Below, in pieces: positions 34,645 to 43,859 of a stretch of DNA of 64,000 nucleotides; positions within the stretch are counted from its first letter, which is position 1; the number at the start of each line of letters is the position of its first letter. Location: positions 558,001-622,000 of the forward strand of contig NZ_MWZD01000017.1 in the NCBI RefSeq assembly GCF_002982315.1, in the 5' to 3' direction. The notes beneath the pieces were generated by a model, which saw only the letters and a program-made list of their open reading frames with translations, had not been told where the DNA came from and ran no database searches. This DNA is from Leucobacter massiliensis. GTDB lineage: Bacteria; Actinomycetota; Actinomycetes; Actinomycetales; Microbacteriaceae. The translations under genes were made by a program, and so were the position numbers.

Positions 34645-35874
34645 TCACGACGGGACCCCTGAGGCGATGGCCGTCGCGGCCCGATATCCGGAGGCGACGG
34701 CGCCCGACAGGGATTGCGCGAGCCCGGTGTGCTCGCCGGCGATCGCCACCCTGCCGGCGGGGCGCTCGAAGGCGCGCGCGTCATCCGCCCCCCAATCGAG
34801 TCCGGCGGCGGAGTAGGCGCCGCGACTCCACAGCTCGTCCCGCCAGTCGGTGAGCAGCACTTCGCCGTCGAACTCCAGCTCGGGCCGCATGTGCGAGAGC
34901 GCCGCGGTCCATCCGGCCGGGCCATCGGCGACGCGGAGCGCGTCGAGGGCGAAGGGCCCGCCCGCGAAGGAGGAGAGCGCGTTGATGCGGTGCTCGCCGT
35001 CGATCGACATGGACCTCCAGGACCACCACGTGTGCTCGGGATGCTGCAGCGCGACGTCGTCGTCGACGCGGCTGAGCGGCACGCCGAGTTTCGCGGCAAC
35101 GCCCATGAAACGGTGGTCGAGGGCGCGCTGCTGTGCCTCGGGCAACGCGAAGCCGAGCTCCATCTCCCGCAGCAGCGGCAGCGGCACGGCGAGGACCGCG
35201 GCGTCGGCGTCGATCCTGGACCCGTCCGCCAGGATCGCCTGCACGCCGCCAGCCGACTGGTCGAGCGCCGCGACGGGGTGCTCGAGCCGCACCCCTTCGG
35301 GAAGGCGGTGCGCCAGCTCGATGGAGAGCGCCTGATTGCCGCCGACGAACCGGCCGCCATCCTCCACGTATCCGTCCACGGTCGAGGACTCGTGCAGCAG
35401 CACCGCCTCGGCGCTGACGCGGGCGGGATCCGCCGCCGCCGAGGTCGTGGTGCGCCGGTAGACGGGGTCCAGGCGGTACCCCGCCCCGAGCGCTTCGGCG
35501 AAGGCCCGCTCCAGTGAGACGCGGGTCTCGCCGTCGGCGATCATCTCCGCGAGCGTGGCGCGCACCCGCTCCGAGGTGGCGCTGAGCTCCGCGAAGGAGA
35601 TCACCCGGCCGTTCACGGTGCGGCGGCCGTAGCGGACGCCGTGCGACATGATCGGCACGCCGAGCTCGGCGGCGAGCCGGCGGATCGCATGCTCGGTGGG
35701 GAAGACGTACTCGCCGCCGCGCTCGGTCACCTCGCCGTTGCCGAGACGCTGCGACCAGGTCCGGCCGCCGACCCGGTCGCGCGCCTCGAGCACGGTGCAG
35801 CGATGGCCGGCCTTGCTCAGCTCCCAGGCGGAGGTGAGACCCGCCAGCCCCGCCCCGACGACGACGATGTCCAT
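34645..35874 (-). CDS. Flavin monoamine oxidase (putrescine-oxidase-like)
   Basis: The protein has 409 residues from ATG 35874 with GAGGAGG upstream. The N-terminal FAD motif is VVVGAGLAGLTSAWELSKAG with Glu in LEARDRVGGRTW. The C-terminal FAD motif is VAIAGEHTGLAQSLSGAVAS. This is the monoamine oxidase fold that oxidises primary or secondary amines to aldehydes with O2. It is divergent from the ABC system B operon, so the imported amine is the likely substrate. No signal peptide is seen, so it is cytoplasmic. It is somewhat shorter than typical putrescine oxidases (about 450-480). Confidence 0.82.
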   Translation of the reverse strand: MDIVVVGAGLAGLTSAWELSKAGHRCTVLEARDRVGGRTWSQRLGNGEVTERGGEYVFPTEHAIRRLAAELGVPIMSHGVRYGRRTVNGRVISFAELSATSERVRATLAEMIADGETRVSLERAFAEALGAGYRLDPVYRRTTTSAAADPARVSAEAVLLHESSTVDGYVEDGGRFVGGNQALSIELAHRLPEGVRLEHPVAALDQSAGGVQAILADGSRIDADAAVLAVPLPLLREMELGFALPEAQQRALDHRFMGVAAKLGVPLSRVDDDVALQHPEHTWWSWRSMSIDGEHRINALSSFAGGPFALDALRVADGPAGWTAALSHMRPELEFDGEVLLTDWRDELWSRGAYSAAGLDWGADDARAFERPAGRVAIAGEHTGLAQSLSGAVASGYRAATAIASGVPS

Positions 35875-36199
35875 GCGCGTTCCTCCTCGAACTGCTTGCG
35901 AACCCCGTCCCATCGTAAAGATCGACGGGCTCCAGGAAGGTGTTCGCCGCCGATTACTTATGTTCGTACCACCGGCGGCTCGTCGCACATACGAAGCTAT
36001 GAAAGATGGGGATTGCGGTAACGAAGGCGTAACGGGAGCCCGCTGCGGTAGGAGACTCGCTGTTAGCTTCGGTGGAACCCGCCGCTCGGCCGGGCCCGTT
36101 CGAGCACCGATCGCTCGGCGCGACCCGGCGGCGGGCATCATGCTCGCGGGCATCCGGCTGCGAGCGAGTATCGACGATCACGATGAGGTGAGAGAGAAC
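35875..36199. promoter_or_regulatory. Divergent promoter region, amine oxidase and ABC system B
   Basis: The 325-bp gap has no gene. An AT-richer stretch at about 35,953-36,010 contains TTCGTA and its inverse TACGAA about 20 bp apart, which may be a regulator site. Translation signals at its two ends (GAGGAGG for the oxidase, GAGGTGAGAGAG for the binding protein) support divergent transcripts. Confidence 0.4.
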
Positions 36200-37327
36200 A
36201 TGTCCACTGTGAATCACGGCAGATCCCGTCGGGGGTCCGCGCTTCTCGCGGGAGCGGCGGCACTGATGCTGACGCTCGCCGGCTGCAGCGGAGGCGGCGA
36301 CGACGAGCCGCAGCCGGAACGCGAACTCGGCACTCCGGTCGCCGGTGAGGTGAAGGCGGGTGCCCTCGACGGCGTCACCCTGACCTTTGCCGGATCGGGC
36401 GGCGTCTTCCAGGACGGCCAGACCGAGGCGCTGTGGGATCCCTTCGCGGAGGCGTCCGGCGCGACCTTCAACCAGGACGCCTTCGACGCGGGCAAGCTGA
36501 AGGCGATGGTCGACAGCGGCAACGTGAGCTGGGACATCGTCAACACCACCCAGTTCGACACGGCGCGCGGCTGCGGGACCCTCTACGAGGAGTACGACTA
36601 CTCGCAGATCGACACCTCGAAGATCCCCGAGGGCACGATCACCGACAAGTGCATGGTGCCGCAGATCCTCTACGGCCTCGTGGTCGTCTACAACACCGAC
36701 AAGTTCGGCGGCGATCCGCCCACCAGCGCGGCCGACTTCTTCGACACCGAGAAGTACCCCGGTAAGCGGACCGTCAGCCAGTCGACCTACGTCGATCCCC
36801 AGACCGTTGAGTTCGCGCTCACGGCGCAGGGCAAGGACGTGCAGGACATCTCCGCCGGCGACATCGAGGGCGCCTTCGACATGTACCGCGATCTCGGCGA
36901 CGACGTGATCGGGTGGACGACCGGGGCTCAGGCGCAGCAGCAGCTGGAATCGGGAGAGGCGGTCATGGGCCTCGTCTGGTCGGGACGCGGCTACGGGGCC
37001 GCGGCGGCGGGCGCCCCGGTCGCCCCCATGTGGGACGAGTGGATGATCATGGTCGACTCGAACGGCATCCCCAAGGGCGTGAAGGACAAGCAGGCCGCCT
37101 TCGCCGCCGTGAACTACTCGATCGGCGCCGAGCAGCAGGCCAGGATGACCGAGCTGACCTCCTACGGCGGGGTCAACGTCGACGCGAAGCCCGAGATGGA
37201 CGAGCTGCTCACCGAGTGGATGACCACCGAGCACCTCGACACGGGCATCTCGCCCAATGTCGACTTCTGGGTCGAGAACTACGACGCGCTCGCCGCCGCG
37301 TGGGCCGGCTGGGCGACGGGCAACTGA
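36200..37327 (+). CDS. Polyamine-type ABC transporter substrate-binding lipoprotein, system B
   Basis: The protein has 375 residues from ATG 36200. The signal peptide ends in lipobox LAGC (Cys about 30). The mature fold is PotD/YdcS-like, with GVTLTFAGSGGVFQDGQTEA at the first strand and SGEAVMGLVWSGRGYG in the binding cleft. It is the same length as the system C binding protein (42,722) and shares many segments with it, so the two are likely paralogues. Upstream frame extension overlaps the promoter region and is not supported. Confidence 0.88.
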   Translation: MSTVNHGRSRRGSALLAGAAALMLTLAGCSGGGDDEPQPERELGTPVAGEVKAGALDGVTLTFAGSGGVFQDGQTEALWDPFAEASGATFNQDAFDAGKLKAMVDSGNVSWDIVNTTQFDTARGCGTLYEEYDYSQIDTSKIPEGTITDKCMVPQILYGLVVVYNTDKFGGDPPTSAADFFDTEKYPGKRTVSQSTYVDPQTVEFALTAQGKDVQDISAGDIEGAFDMYRDLGDDVIGWTTGAQAQQQLESGEAVMGLVWSGRGYGAAAAGAPVAPMWDEWMIMVDSNGIPKGVKDKQAAFAAVNYSIGAEQQARMTELTSYGGVNVDAKPEMDELLTEWMTTEHLDTGISPNVDFWVENYDALAAAWAGWATGN

Positions 37328-37332
37328 GGCGC

Positions 37333-38247
37333 ATGACCGAGAGCACCGTCACCGAGGCCGTCGCCGTGCAGAGCGGCGTCCTCGGTGCGGGCGTCCGAGG
37401 GTCGCGGCGGCGGGGGCCGGGGAACTGGCGCCCCCTCCTGCTGCTGATCCCGGCGTTCGTGATCGTCACCCTGTTCTTCCTCGCCCCGCTGATCGACGTG
37501 TTCATCCGCTCGGTCACGGATCCGCAGCCCGGCGCGCAGAACTACGTCTGGCTCTTCACCACGGAAGCCAATCTGAACGTCGTGCTGCGCACCTTCGGCA
37601 CGGCGATCCTCGTGACGGTGGTGTGCCTGCTGCTCGCGTATCCGTACGCATACCTGATGACGGTCGTGTCGGATCGGACCCGGAACCTGATGCAGCTGTT
37701 CATCATGATGCCGCTGTGGACGTCCATCCTGGTGCGCACGCTGGCCTGGATGGTGCTGCTGCAGGACACCGGGCCGATCAACGGCCTGCTGGCGGCCTGG
37801 TTCGGGATCGGCCCGATCCCGCTGATCCGCACGACCTTCGGGGTGGCGCTCGGCATGAGCCAGGTGCTGCTGCCGTTCATGGTGCTGCCGCTGTACTCGT
37901 CGATGGCGAAGATCGACAAGCGCCTGCTGCCGGCGGCCTCGAATCTGGGTGCGAATCCGGTGACCGCGTTCTTCACGGTGTACCTCCCGCTGTCCCGGCC
38001 GGGGATATTCTCCGGAGGGGTGACGGTGTTCATCCTGGGCCTCGGCTTCTACATCATCCCGGCGCTGCTCGGCTCCTCGAAGGAGATCATGATCTCGGCC
38101 CTCATCCAGCAGCAGATCAGCGTCTTCCTGATGTGGGGCCAGGGAACCGCCCTCGGCGTCTTCCTGCTGGCCTGCACGATCCTCATCCTGGTGCTCGTGT
38201 CGCGCTTCAACCGGAACGGCAGCCTGTTCCCGGGGGCGAACCGATGA
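37333..38247 (+). CDS. Polyamine-type ABC transporter permease (PotB-like), system B
   Basis: The protein has 304 residues from ATG 37333, five bases after the binding-protein stop. Six membrane helices are predicted. The EAA-loop segment is LPAASNLGANPVTAFFTVYL. It forms the channel with the PotC-like permease downstream, whose ATG overlaps its stop (ATGA). The cytoplasmic N-terminal leader of about 35 residues is Gly/Arg-rich. Confidence 0.87.
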   Translation: MTESTVTEAVAVQSGVLGAGVRGSRRRGPGNWRPLLLLIPAFVIVTLFFLAPLIDVFIRSVTDPQPGAQNYVWLFTTEANLNVVLRTFGTAILVTVVCLLLAYPYAYLMTVVSDRTRNLMQLFIMMPLWTSILVRTLAWMVLLQDTGPINGLLAAWFGIGPIPLIRTTFGVALGMSQVLLPFMVLPLYSSMAKIDKRLLPAASNLGANPVTAFFTVYLPLSRPGIFSGGVTVFILGLGFYIIPALLGSSKEIMISALIQQQISVFLMWGQGTALGVFLLACTILILVLVSRFNRNGSLFPGANR

Positions 38248-39029
38248 CGACGAAGCGCCTGCTCGGCGCCTTCTCGGTCCTGATCGTGCTGTGGCTGATC
38301 GTGCCGACCCTCGTGATCGTGCCGATGTCGTTCAACGAGGCGTCCTCCTTCAACTTCCCGCCGAAGGGGTTCTCGACCCGCTGGTACGAGAACTTCGTGA
38401 CGGATGCGAGCTGGCTGCGGGCGCTGTTCTCCTCGCTGCAGGTCGCGCTGCTCACGATGCTCGTCGCGACCACGGTCGGAGTGCTCGCCGCGCTGGGCCT
38501 CTCGAAGCTGCGTTTTCGCGGCAAGGGGATGCTGGAGGGATACTTCCTCCTGCCGCTGATCGTCCCGGGCATCGTGCTCGCCGTCGGCCTGTACTCGCTG
38601 TTCCTGCGCATGGACCTGCTCGGCACGCTGCCGGGATTCGTGCTGGCGCACACGATCGTGTCCATGCCGCTGGTGATCACGAACGTGATGGCGTCGCTGC
38701 AGGGGCTCGATCCGCGGCTCGAACAGGCCTCCGCCACGCTCGGCGCCGGACGCATGCGCACCTTCTTCAGCATCACCCTGCCGCTGATCGCGCCGGGGGT
38801 CACGGCGGGCGCCCTGTTCGCCTTCGTCACCTCCTTCGACGAGGTGATCCTGTCCCTGTTCATCCAGTCCCCGTCCCTGCAGACGCTGCCCGTGAAGATC
38901 TTCAACAGCGTCACCCAGACCAACGACCCCACGGTGGCGGCGGTCGCGGTCATCACGATGCTCACCTCCGTGATCGTGATGCTCATCGCCCAGTCGGCCA
39001 CGCGGAAGAGAAAGCGACCGATAGCGTGA
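38244..39029 (+). CDS. Polyamine-type ABC transporter permease (PotC-like), system B
   Basis: The protein has 261 residues from ATG 38244. Six membrane helices are predicted. The EAA-loop segment is EQASATLGAGRMRTFFSITL, and FAFVTSFDEVILSLF is typical of PotC. The stop overlaps the GTG proposed for the ATPase. The cytoplasmic C-terminus is short and basic (ATRKRKRPIA). Confidence 0.88.
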   Translation: MTTKRLLGAFSVLIVLWLIVPTLVIVPMSFNEASSFNFPPKGFSTRWYENFVTDASWLRALFSSLQVALLTMLVATTVGVLAALGLSKLRFRGKGMLEGYFLLPLIVPGIVLAVGLYSLFLRMDLLGTLPGFVLAHTIVSMPLVITNVMASLQGLDPRLEQASATLGAGRMRTFFSITLPLIAPGVTAGALFAFVTSFDEVILSLFIQSPSLQTLPVKIFNSVTQTNDPTVAAVAVITMLTSVIVMLIAQSATRKRKRPIA

Positions 39030-40216
39030 ACGCTATGACCCACGACGACATCCCGGTCCCCGCCGGGCACGAGCAGGAGCTGCGCGCGGACGGCCTGAAC
39101 ACGCACGCGATCCACACGATCGGCGAGGCGGGCATCAGCCTGCAGGGCGTCACGAAGCGGTACGGCGAGAAGGCCGTGGGCGACGGGATCGACCTGGTGA
39201 TCGAGCCGGGAGAGGTCATGACCTTCCTCGGGCCGTCCGGCTCGGGCAAGACGACCACGCTGAACATGATCGCGGGGTTCACGCAGGTCTCCGAGGGGCA
39301 GCTGCACATCTACGGCAAGCCGGTGGCGAAGCTCCCGCCGCACAAGCGCGACATCGGGATGGTCTTCCAGAACTACGCGCTGTTCCCGCACAAGACGGTC
39401 GCCGAGAACATCGCCTACCCGCTGCAGCGCCGCAAGCTGAGCAAGGCGCAGCAGCGGGAGCGAGTCGCCCAGGCCCTCGGCATGGTGCGCATGAGCGAGT
39501 ACGGGGAGCGCTACCCCTCGGAGCTCTCGGGCGGGCAGCAGCAGCGCGTGGCGCTCGCCCGCGCGCTCGTGTACCAGCCGCGGGTGCTGCTCATGGACGA
39601 GCCGCTCGGCGCGCTCGACAAGAAGCTCCGCGAGTGGCTGCAGGGCGAGATCAAGCGCATCCACCGCGAGGTCGGCTCGACCTTCGTGTACGTCACGCAC
39701 GATCAGGAGGAGGCGCTGTCGATGTCGGACCGGATCGCGGTCTTCAACAACGGCAGGATCGAGCAGCTCGGCACGGCGGAAGACCTGTACGAGGCCCCGC
39801 AGACGCTGTTCGTGGGGCGCTTCCTCGGCGAGTCGACGGTGCTCCTCGGCAAGGGCTCGGCGCACGGCGAGCGGCAGACCGTCATCGAGCTCGCCGGACA
39901 CCGCATCGTCGCCGACGGCCAGAGTGCGCACGAGGATCTCGCGATCCTCATCCGGCCCGAGAACCTCAGGCTGGAGGCGGCCGGGACCGCTCCCCGGAGC
40001 GAGCAGAACGCGATCCCCGTGACCATCACCGACGTCACCTACCTGGGCGCCTCCCGGCGGTACACGGTCGAGCTGCCCGACGGCACCGAGGGCGCGGTGC
40101 GGGCGGGCCAGGACGCTCGCATCCACAACCGCGGCGACCGGGTCACGATGATGTGGGACGTCTCCTCCGGGGTGCTGCTCGTGGACACCGGGGAGGCCGG
40201 CGAGTCGACGACCTGA
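39026..40216 (+). CDS. Polyamine-type ABC transporter ATPase (PotA-like), system B
   Basis: The protein has 396 residues from GTG 39026, which overlaps the previous stop. An ATG three codons later is equally possible. Walker A is GPSGSGKTT, the signature LSGGQQQR, Walker B LLMDEPLGALD, and a TOBE domain follows from about 285. An extra N-terminal segment of about 35 residues before the ATPase core is unlike systems A and C. It ends 12 bases before a strong terminator. Confidence 0.9.
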   Translation: MNAMTHDDIPVPAGHEQELRADGLNTHAIHTIGEAGISLQGVTKRYGEKAVGDGIDLVIEPGEVMTFLGPSGSGKTTTLNMIAGFTQVSEGQLHIYGKPVAKLPPHKRDIGMVFQNYALFPHKTVAENIAYPLQRRKLSKAQQRERVAQALGMVRMSEYGERYPSELSGGQQQRVALARALVYQPRVLLMDEPLGALDKKLREWLQGEIKRIHREVGSTFVYVTHDQEEALSMSDRIAVFNNGRIEQLGTAEDLYEAPQTLFVGRFLGESTVLLGKGSAHGERQTVIELAGHRIVADGQSAHEDLAILIRPENLRLEAAGTAPRSEQNAIPVTITDVTYLGASRRYTVELPDGTEGAVRAGQDARIHNRGDRVTMMWDVSSGVLLVDTGEAGESTT

Positions 40217-40228
40217 GCGGGCGGCGCC

Positions 40229-40266
40229 GTCCCGGGGCGGCGAGCGATGCGCTCCCGCCCCGGGAC
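40229..40266. terminator. Bidirectional terminator-like hairpin, ABC system B / MFS
   Basis: GTCCCGGGGCGG (40,229-40,240) pairs perfectly with CCGCCCCGGGAC (40,255-40,266). Further pairing of GGCGCC on both sides extends the stem with a two-base bulge. It lies between convergent genes. A second hairpin (GCACCGG/CCGGTGC) follows near 40,290-40,320. Confidence 0.7.
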
Positions 40267-40333
40267 GCGGCGCCGGACGGAGGGCCGGGCACCGGCGCGC
40301 TCCGGCGGCGATCCGGTGCTGGGCGCCGCCGGG

Positions 40334-41815
40334 CTACTCGGCCAGGTCGACGTGCCGGGTCTCGGGGGTGAGGATCAGCGAGACCAGGGTGAGCACTGCG
40401 GCGCCCGTCAGGTACAGGCCGACGTAGACGGGGCTGCCGTCGGCGAGCCCCCACAGCCACACGGCGACGATGGGCGCGAGCGCCGCCCCCAGGATCGAGG
40501 ACACGTTGTAGGCGATTGCCGAGCCGGTGTAGCGCACGTGCGTGGGGAACATCTCGGGCAGGAACGCGCCCATCGGCCCGAAGGTCAGGCCCATCAGGGT
40601 GAAGCCGAGCGCGAGGAAGAACATCACGGCCGCGGTGGTGCCGCCGAGCAGCGGCACGAAGGTGAAGCCGAACAGCGCGATGGCGGCCGTCACCCAGATG
40701 AGCGTGCGGCGGCGGCCGAAGCGGTCGGCGAGCGGGCCGGACACCAGCGTGAAGACCCCGAAGAACACCACCCCGAAGACGAGCATGAGGATGAACTCGT
40801 TGTAGCTGTAGCCCAAGCCCGGCACGTAGCTCGCCGGGTCGAAGTCCGCGCCCGTCGCGGCGGCGGCGCGCTCGGCGGCGGCGAGGCCGGGGCGGGTGCC
40901 GAAGGTGAGCGTGTACGAGGTCATCAGGTAGAAGAGCACGTAGGTGGCGAGCATCGCGAAGGTGCCGAGGATGAGGGCACGCCAGTGGTGCTTGACGGCC
41001 TCGGCGAGGGGGAGGCGCTTCACGGTGCCGCGTTCCTTCGCCTGTTCGAAGACGCTCGACTCCACGAGCTTGAGGCGCACCCACAGGCCGATGATCACCA
41101 TGACGGCGGAGAACAGGAACGGCACGCGCCAGCCCCAGCTCAGGAAGGCCTCGGAGGCCACGCCGGGCGCGCCCGGGTCGGCGAGGGCGTTGTTGATCGC
41201 GAAGAACAGCATGTTCGCGATGATGAAGCCGAGCGGGGCGCCGAGCTGCGGGAAGGTGCCGTACCAGGCGCGCTTGCCCTCGGGGGCGTTCTCGGTCGCC
41301 ACGAGCGCGGCCCCCGACCACTCGCCGCCGATGGCGAAGCCCTGGGCGAGACGCAGCACGGTGAGCAGCACGGCCGCCCACACGCCGATGTTCTCGTGCG
41401 TGGGCAGCAGGCCGATGAGGAAGGTCGCGATCCCCATCGTGAGCAGCGAGGCCACGAGCGTCGTCTTGCGGCCGAGCCGGTCGCCGAGGTGCCCGAAGAA
41501 CACCGCGCCGACGGGTCGCGCGAGCATCGCGGCGCCGAAGGTCGCGAAGGAGGCGATGAGCGCGGTGGTCTCGTTGCCGGTCGGGAAGAACAGGATCGGG
41601 AAGACGAGCACGGCGGCGGTCGCGTAGACGTAGAAGTCGTAGAACTCGATCGTGGTGCCGATGAGGCTCGCGGTGATGACCCGGGAGCGGGAGTTGCGCG
41701 GGGCGGCGCCGCGGAGGGCAGGCGGGGCGGATGTGGCAGACAAGTCGGTGCAGCTTTCCATCGTGGTGGAGCGCTGGCCACGATCGAGGGTGGGATGTCG
41801 ATGGCTCAGCGCCAT
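40334..41815 (-). CDS. MFS transporter, metabolite:H+ symporter type
   Basis: The protein has 493 residues from ATG 41815, which has AAGGGAG upstream. An internal ATG at 41761 would remove 18 residues but has no ribosome site. Twelve helices are predicted. GHLGDRLGRKTTLV is the MFS loop motif, and GFAIGGEWSGAALVATENAP fits the MHS family (ProP/ShiA-like). An insert of about 30 residues with GLAAAERAAAATGADFDPAS lies in a periplasmic loop. It is divergent from the XRE/cupin regulator, so it may share its control and carry a related amine or acid. Confidence 0.82.
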   Translation of the reverse strand: MALSHRHPTLDRGQRSTTMESCTDLSATSAPPALRGAAPRNSRSRVITASLIGTTIEFYDFYVYATAAVLVFPILFFPTGNETTALIASFATFGAAMLARPVGAVFFGHLGDRLGRKTTLVASLLTMGIATFLIGLLPTHENIGVWAAVLLTVLRLAQGFAIGGEWSGAALVATENAPEGKRAWYGTFPQLGAPLGFIIANMLFFAINNALADPGAPGVASEAFLSWGWRVPFLFSAVMVIIGLWVRLKLVESSVFEQAKERGTVKRLPLAEAVKHHWRALILGTFAMLATYVLFYLMTSYTLTFGTRPGLAAAERAAAATGADFDPASYVPGLGYSYNEFILMLVFGVVFFGVFTLVSGPLADRFGRRRTLIWVTAAIALFGFTFVPLLGGTTAAVMFFLALGFTLMGLTFGPMGAFLPEMFPTHVRYTGSAIAYNVSSILGAALAPIVAVWLWGLADGSPVYVGLYLTGAAVLTLVSLILTPETRHVDLAE

Positions 41816-41922
41816 TGACAGGGCGGCTCCCTTGTGAGGCTCCGTCATCCAGTGTAGGCGGGCGCCGGGGCGGTCTCGGGCGGTCTCGCCGTGGTGGACG
41901 CGGAACTTTCTTGGATGCGGTC

Positions 41923-41951
41923 TTGCGCAGCGAGCGGAGCCACTGTACGGT
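41923..41951 (+). promoter_or_regulatory. Predicted promoter of the XRE/cupin regulator
   Basis: TTGCGC (41,923-41,928) and TACGGT (41,946-41,951) are separated by 17 bases, the ideal spacing for a sigma70-type promoter. The predicted start would be near 41,958. That is just ahead of the perfect palindrome at 41,961-41,985. Confidence 0.55.
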
Positions 41952-41960
41952 GGTGTGCAG

Positions 41961-41985
41961 TTCACTGAACATCGTGTTCAGTGAA
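41961..41985. promoter_or_regulatory. Perfect 25-bp palindromic operator upstream of the XRE/cupin gene
   Basis: The left arm TTCACTGAACA and right arm TGTTCAGTGAA are exact inverse complements around TCG. It lies immediately downstream of a predicted promoter and 35 bp upstream of the regulator ATG. That fits autorepression by the XRE/cupin protein. I did not find another copy in the window. Confidence 0.75.
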
Positions 41986-42020
41986 CCGGTGAGCGGTGTG
42001 TAGTTTCGCGAGGAGGCGGC

Positions 42021-42641
42021 ATGGGACACGAAGAATCGCCCCGCGATCCGGAGAACGCCGAGCTCGGCCGCCGCGTCGCCGCTTTCCGCGAGCTGAGCGG
42101 CATGAGCCTGCGCGCGCTCGCCGCCGCGGCCGGCGTCAGTTCCAGCTTCCTCAGCCAGCTGGAGAACGGCCACACGAACGCCAGTGTGGCCTCGCTCCGG
42201 AAGATCGCGAGTGCCCTCGGCGTGAGCCCCGCGCAGCTGCTCGACTCTCGCGCCGCCCAGACCCGCGGGGTGCTCCGGGCGAAGGACCGCCCGAGCCTGC
42301 CGCTCGAGGGCGCCGAGAAGTACGTCGTCTCGCTCCCGCCGCTGCGGAACCTGGAGGTCTACGCCGGGGTGTTCCAGCCCGGCAGCAGCACGGGCGCAGA
42401 GCCCTACGTGCACGGGCACAGCCAGGAGGTCTTCATCGTCACCTCCGGGACCATCGTGCTCGAGCTCGGCGAAGAGCGGTACACCATGCACAAGGACGAC
42501 TCGATCGAGTTCCTCAGCTCGGTGCCACACCGCGTCGTCAACGAGAGCGCGGCGGCGGCGGAGGTCATCTGGATCTGCAGCCCGCCCACCGTGGAGGAGG
42601 AGAGCGTGGACAGCCGCGCCCACCAGACCACCCCGAACTGA
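42021..42641 (+). CDS. XRE-family regulator with cupin domain (PuuR-like)
   Basis: The protein has 206 residues from ATG 42021 with GAGGAGG upstream. The HTH spans about 15-70 (GMSLRALAAAAGVSSSFLSQ). A cupin domain covers about 110-190, with EPYVHGHSQEVFIVTSGTIV as the core strands. This architecture matches PuuR and related repressors of polyamine or amine catabolism. Neighbours are a polyamine-type ABC cassette and a PuuB-like oxidase, so a role as their repressor is likely. Confidence 0.85.
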   Translation: MGHEESPRDPENAELGRRVAAFRELSGMSLRALAAAAGVSSSFLSQLENGHTNASVASLRKIASALGVSPAQLLDSRAAQTRGVLRAKDRPSLPLEGAEKYVVSLPPLRNLEVYAGVFQPGSSTGAEPYVHGHSQEVFIVTSGTIVLELGEERYTMHKDDSIEFLSSVPHRVVNESAAAAEVIWICSPPTVEEESVDSRAHQTTPN

Positions 42642-42721
42642 CGCTCCGGCTCTCGGCGCCGCGAGCGCCCGGAGCCCGGGCGCCGAGTCCTCGACCCCCC
42701 GTTACATCGTCAAAGGAGAAG

Positions 42722-43849
42722 ATGCACATGAAGACACGGACGACGCGAAGCGCACTCTCCGCGGCGCTCGCCGCCGCGGCGACGGGCGTGCTCATCGTCG
42801 GCTGCAGCGCGGCCGGCCCCGCCGAGATCGACCTGGGCGACGGACCGGCCCAGGCCGGGACGGTCAAGGAGGGTGCGCTCGACGGAGTGCCCCTGACCTT
42901 CGTCTCCTGGGGTGGCTCGTTCCAGGAGGGGCAGATGGAAGCCATCGGCAAGCCCTTCGCAGAGGCCTCCGGCGCGAAGCTGCTCGAAGACGGTCCCACG
43001 GAGTACGCGAAGGTCAAGGCCCAGGTCGACAACAACTCCGTCACCTGGGACGTCGTGGACACCGACGTGATCTGGGCGCAGAAGCAGTGCGACGCCGAAG
43101 ACGGCCTGCTCATGGACATCGACACCTCGATCGTCGACCTCTCGAAGGTCCCCGAGGGGCTCGCGGGCGACTGCTACGTGCCCGCGATGCAGTACGGCTA
43201 CGTGTTCCTCTACAACGCCGACACCTACCCCGAGGGCCCCACCGGCTGGAAGGACTTCTTCGACACCGAGAAGTTCCCGGGGAAGCGCGCGATCGCCGGC
43301 TTCGAGGACGTGGGGCCCGGCGTCTACGAGGGTGCTCTCCTCGCCGACGGCGTCGCCGAGGACGAGCTCTACCCGCTCGACATGGATCGCGCCTACGACA
43401 AGATCGACACGATCCGCGACAGCCTGATCTTCTGGAAGACGGGCGCGGAGTCGACGCAGATGATCGAGTCCGGCGAGGCCGACATGGCGCTCGTCTGGTC
43501 GGGCCGCGGCTACGAGGCCGTGAAGAACGGCGCGAACTACCGGCCGGTCTGGAATCAGGCGCTCGTCATCCACGAGGCGCTCACGGTGCCCAAGAACGCG
43601 AAGAACCCCGACGCGGCCATGGCGTTCCTCAACTACTACCTCGGAGCGGAGCAGCAGGCCCGTCTGACCGAGCTCACCTCCTACTCGCCGGTCAACGTGG
43701 ACGCGCAGCCGCAGCTCGACGAGCTCGGCACCCGCTTCCTCACCACCGATCCCGGGATCGCGGAGCAGATGGTGTCCACCGACTCGGCGTGGTGGGCGGA
43801 GAACTACGACTCCGAGCTCGAGCGCTGGATGAAGTGGCTCCAGGGATAG
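42722..43849 (+). CDS. Polyamine-type ABC transporter substrate-binding lipoprotein, system C
   Basis: The protein has 375 residues from ATG 42722, with AAAGGAG upstream. A second ATG at 42728 is possible. Lipobox is IVGC (Cys about 28). The fold is PotD/YdcS-like, with VPLTFVSWGGSFQEGQMEAI at the first strand and SGEADMALVWSGRGYE in the cleft. It is a likely paralogue of the system B protein, with the same length and clearly related segments. The ligand is unknown but is probably an amine given the regulator and oxidase neighbours. Confidence 0.88.
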   Translation: MHMKTRTTRSALSAALAAAATGVLIVGCSAAGPAEIDLGDGPAQAGTVKEGALDGVPLTFVSWGGSFQEGQMEAIGKPFAEASGAKLLEDGPTEYAKVKAQVDNNSVTWDVVDTDVIWAQKQCDAEDGLLMDIDTSIVDLSKVPEGLAGDCYVPAMQYGYVFLYNADTYPEGPTGWKDFFDTEKFPGKRAIAGFEDVGPGVYEGALLADGVAEDELYPLDMDRAYDKIDTIRDSLIFWKTGAESTQMIESGEADMALVWSGRGYEAVKNGANYRPVWNQALVIHEALTVPKNAKNPDAAMAFLNYYLGAEQQARLTELTSYSPVNVDAQPQLDELGTRFLTTDPGIAEQMVSTDSAWWAENYDSELERWMKWLQG

Positions 43850-43859
43850 TCGAGACCCC

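Noticed and set aside
33450-35360. 636-residue version of the PucR regulator
   Set aside because: The first 248 residues are a shadow of the amine oxidase gene. The PucR domain begins at the ATG at 34,616.
35953-36010. Riboswitch upstream of ABC system B
   Set aside because: I see no conserved riboswitch core and no stable alternative stem pair; only a short TTCGTA/TACGAA inverted repeat is visible.
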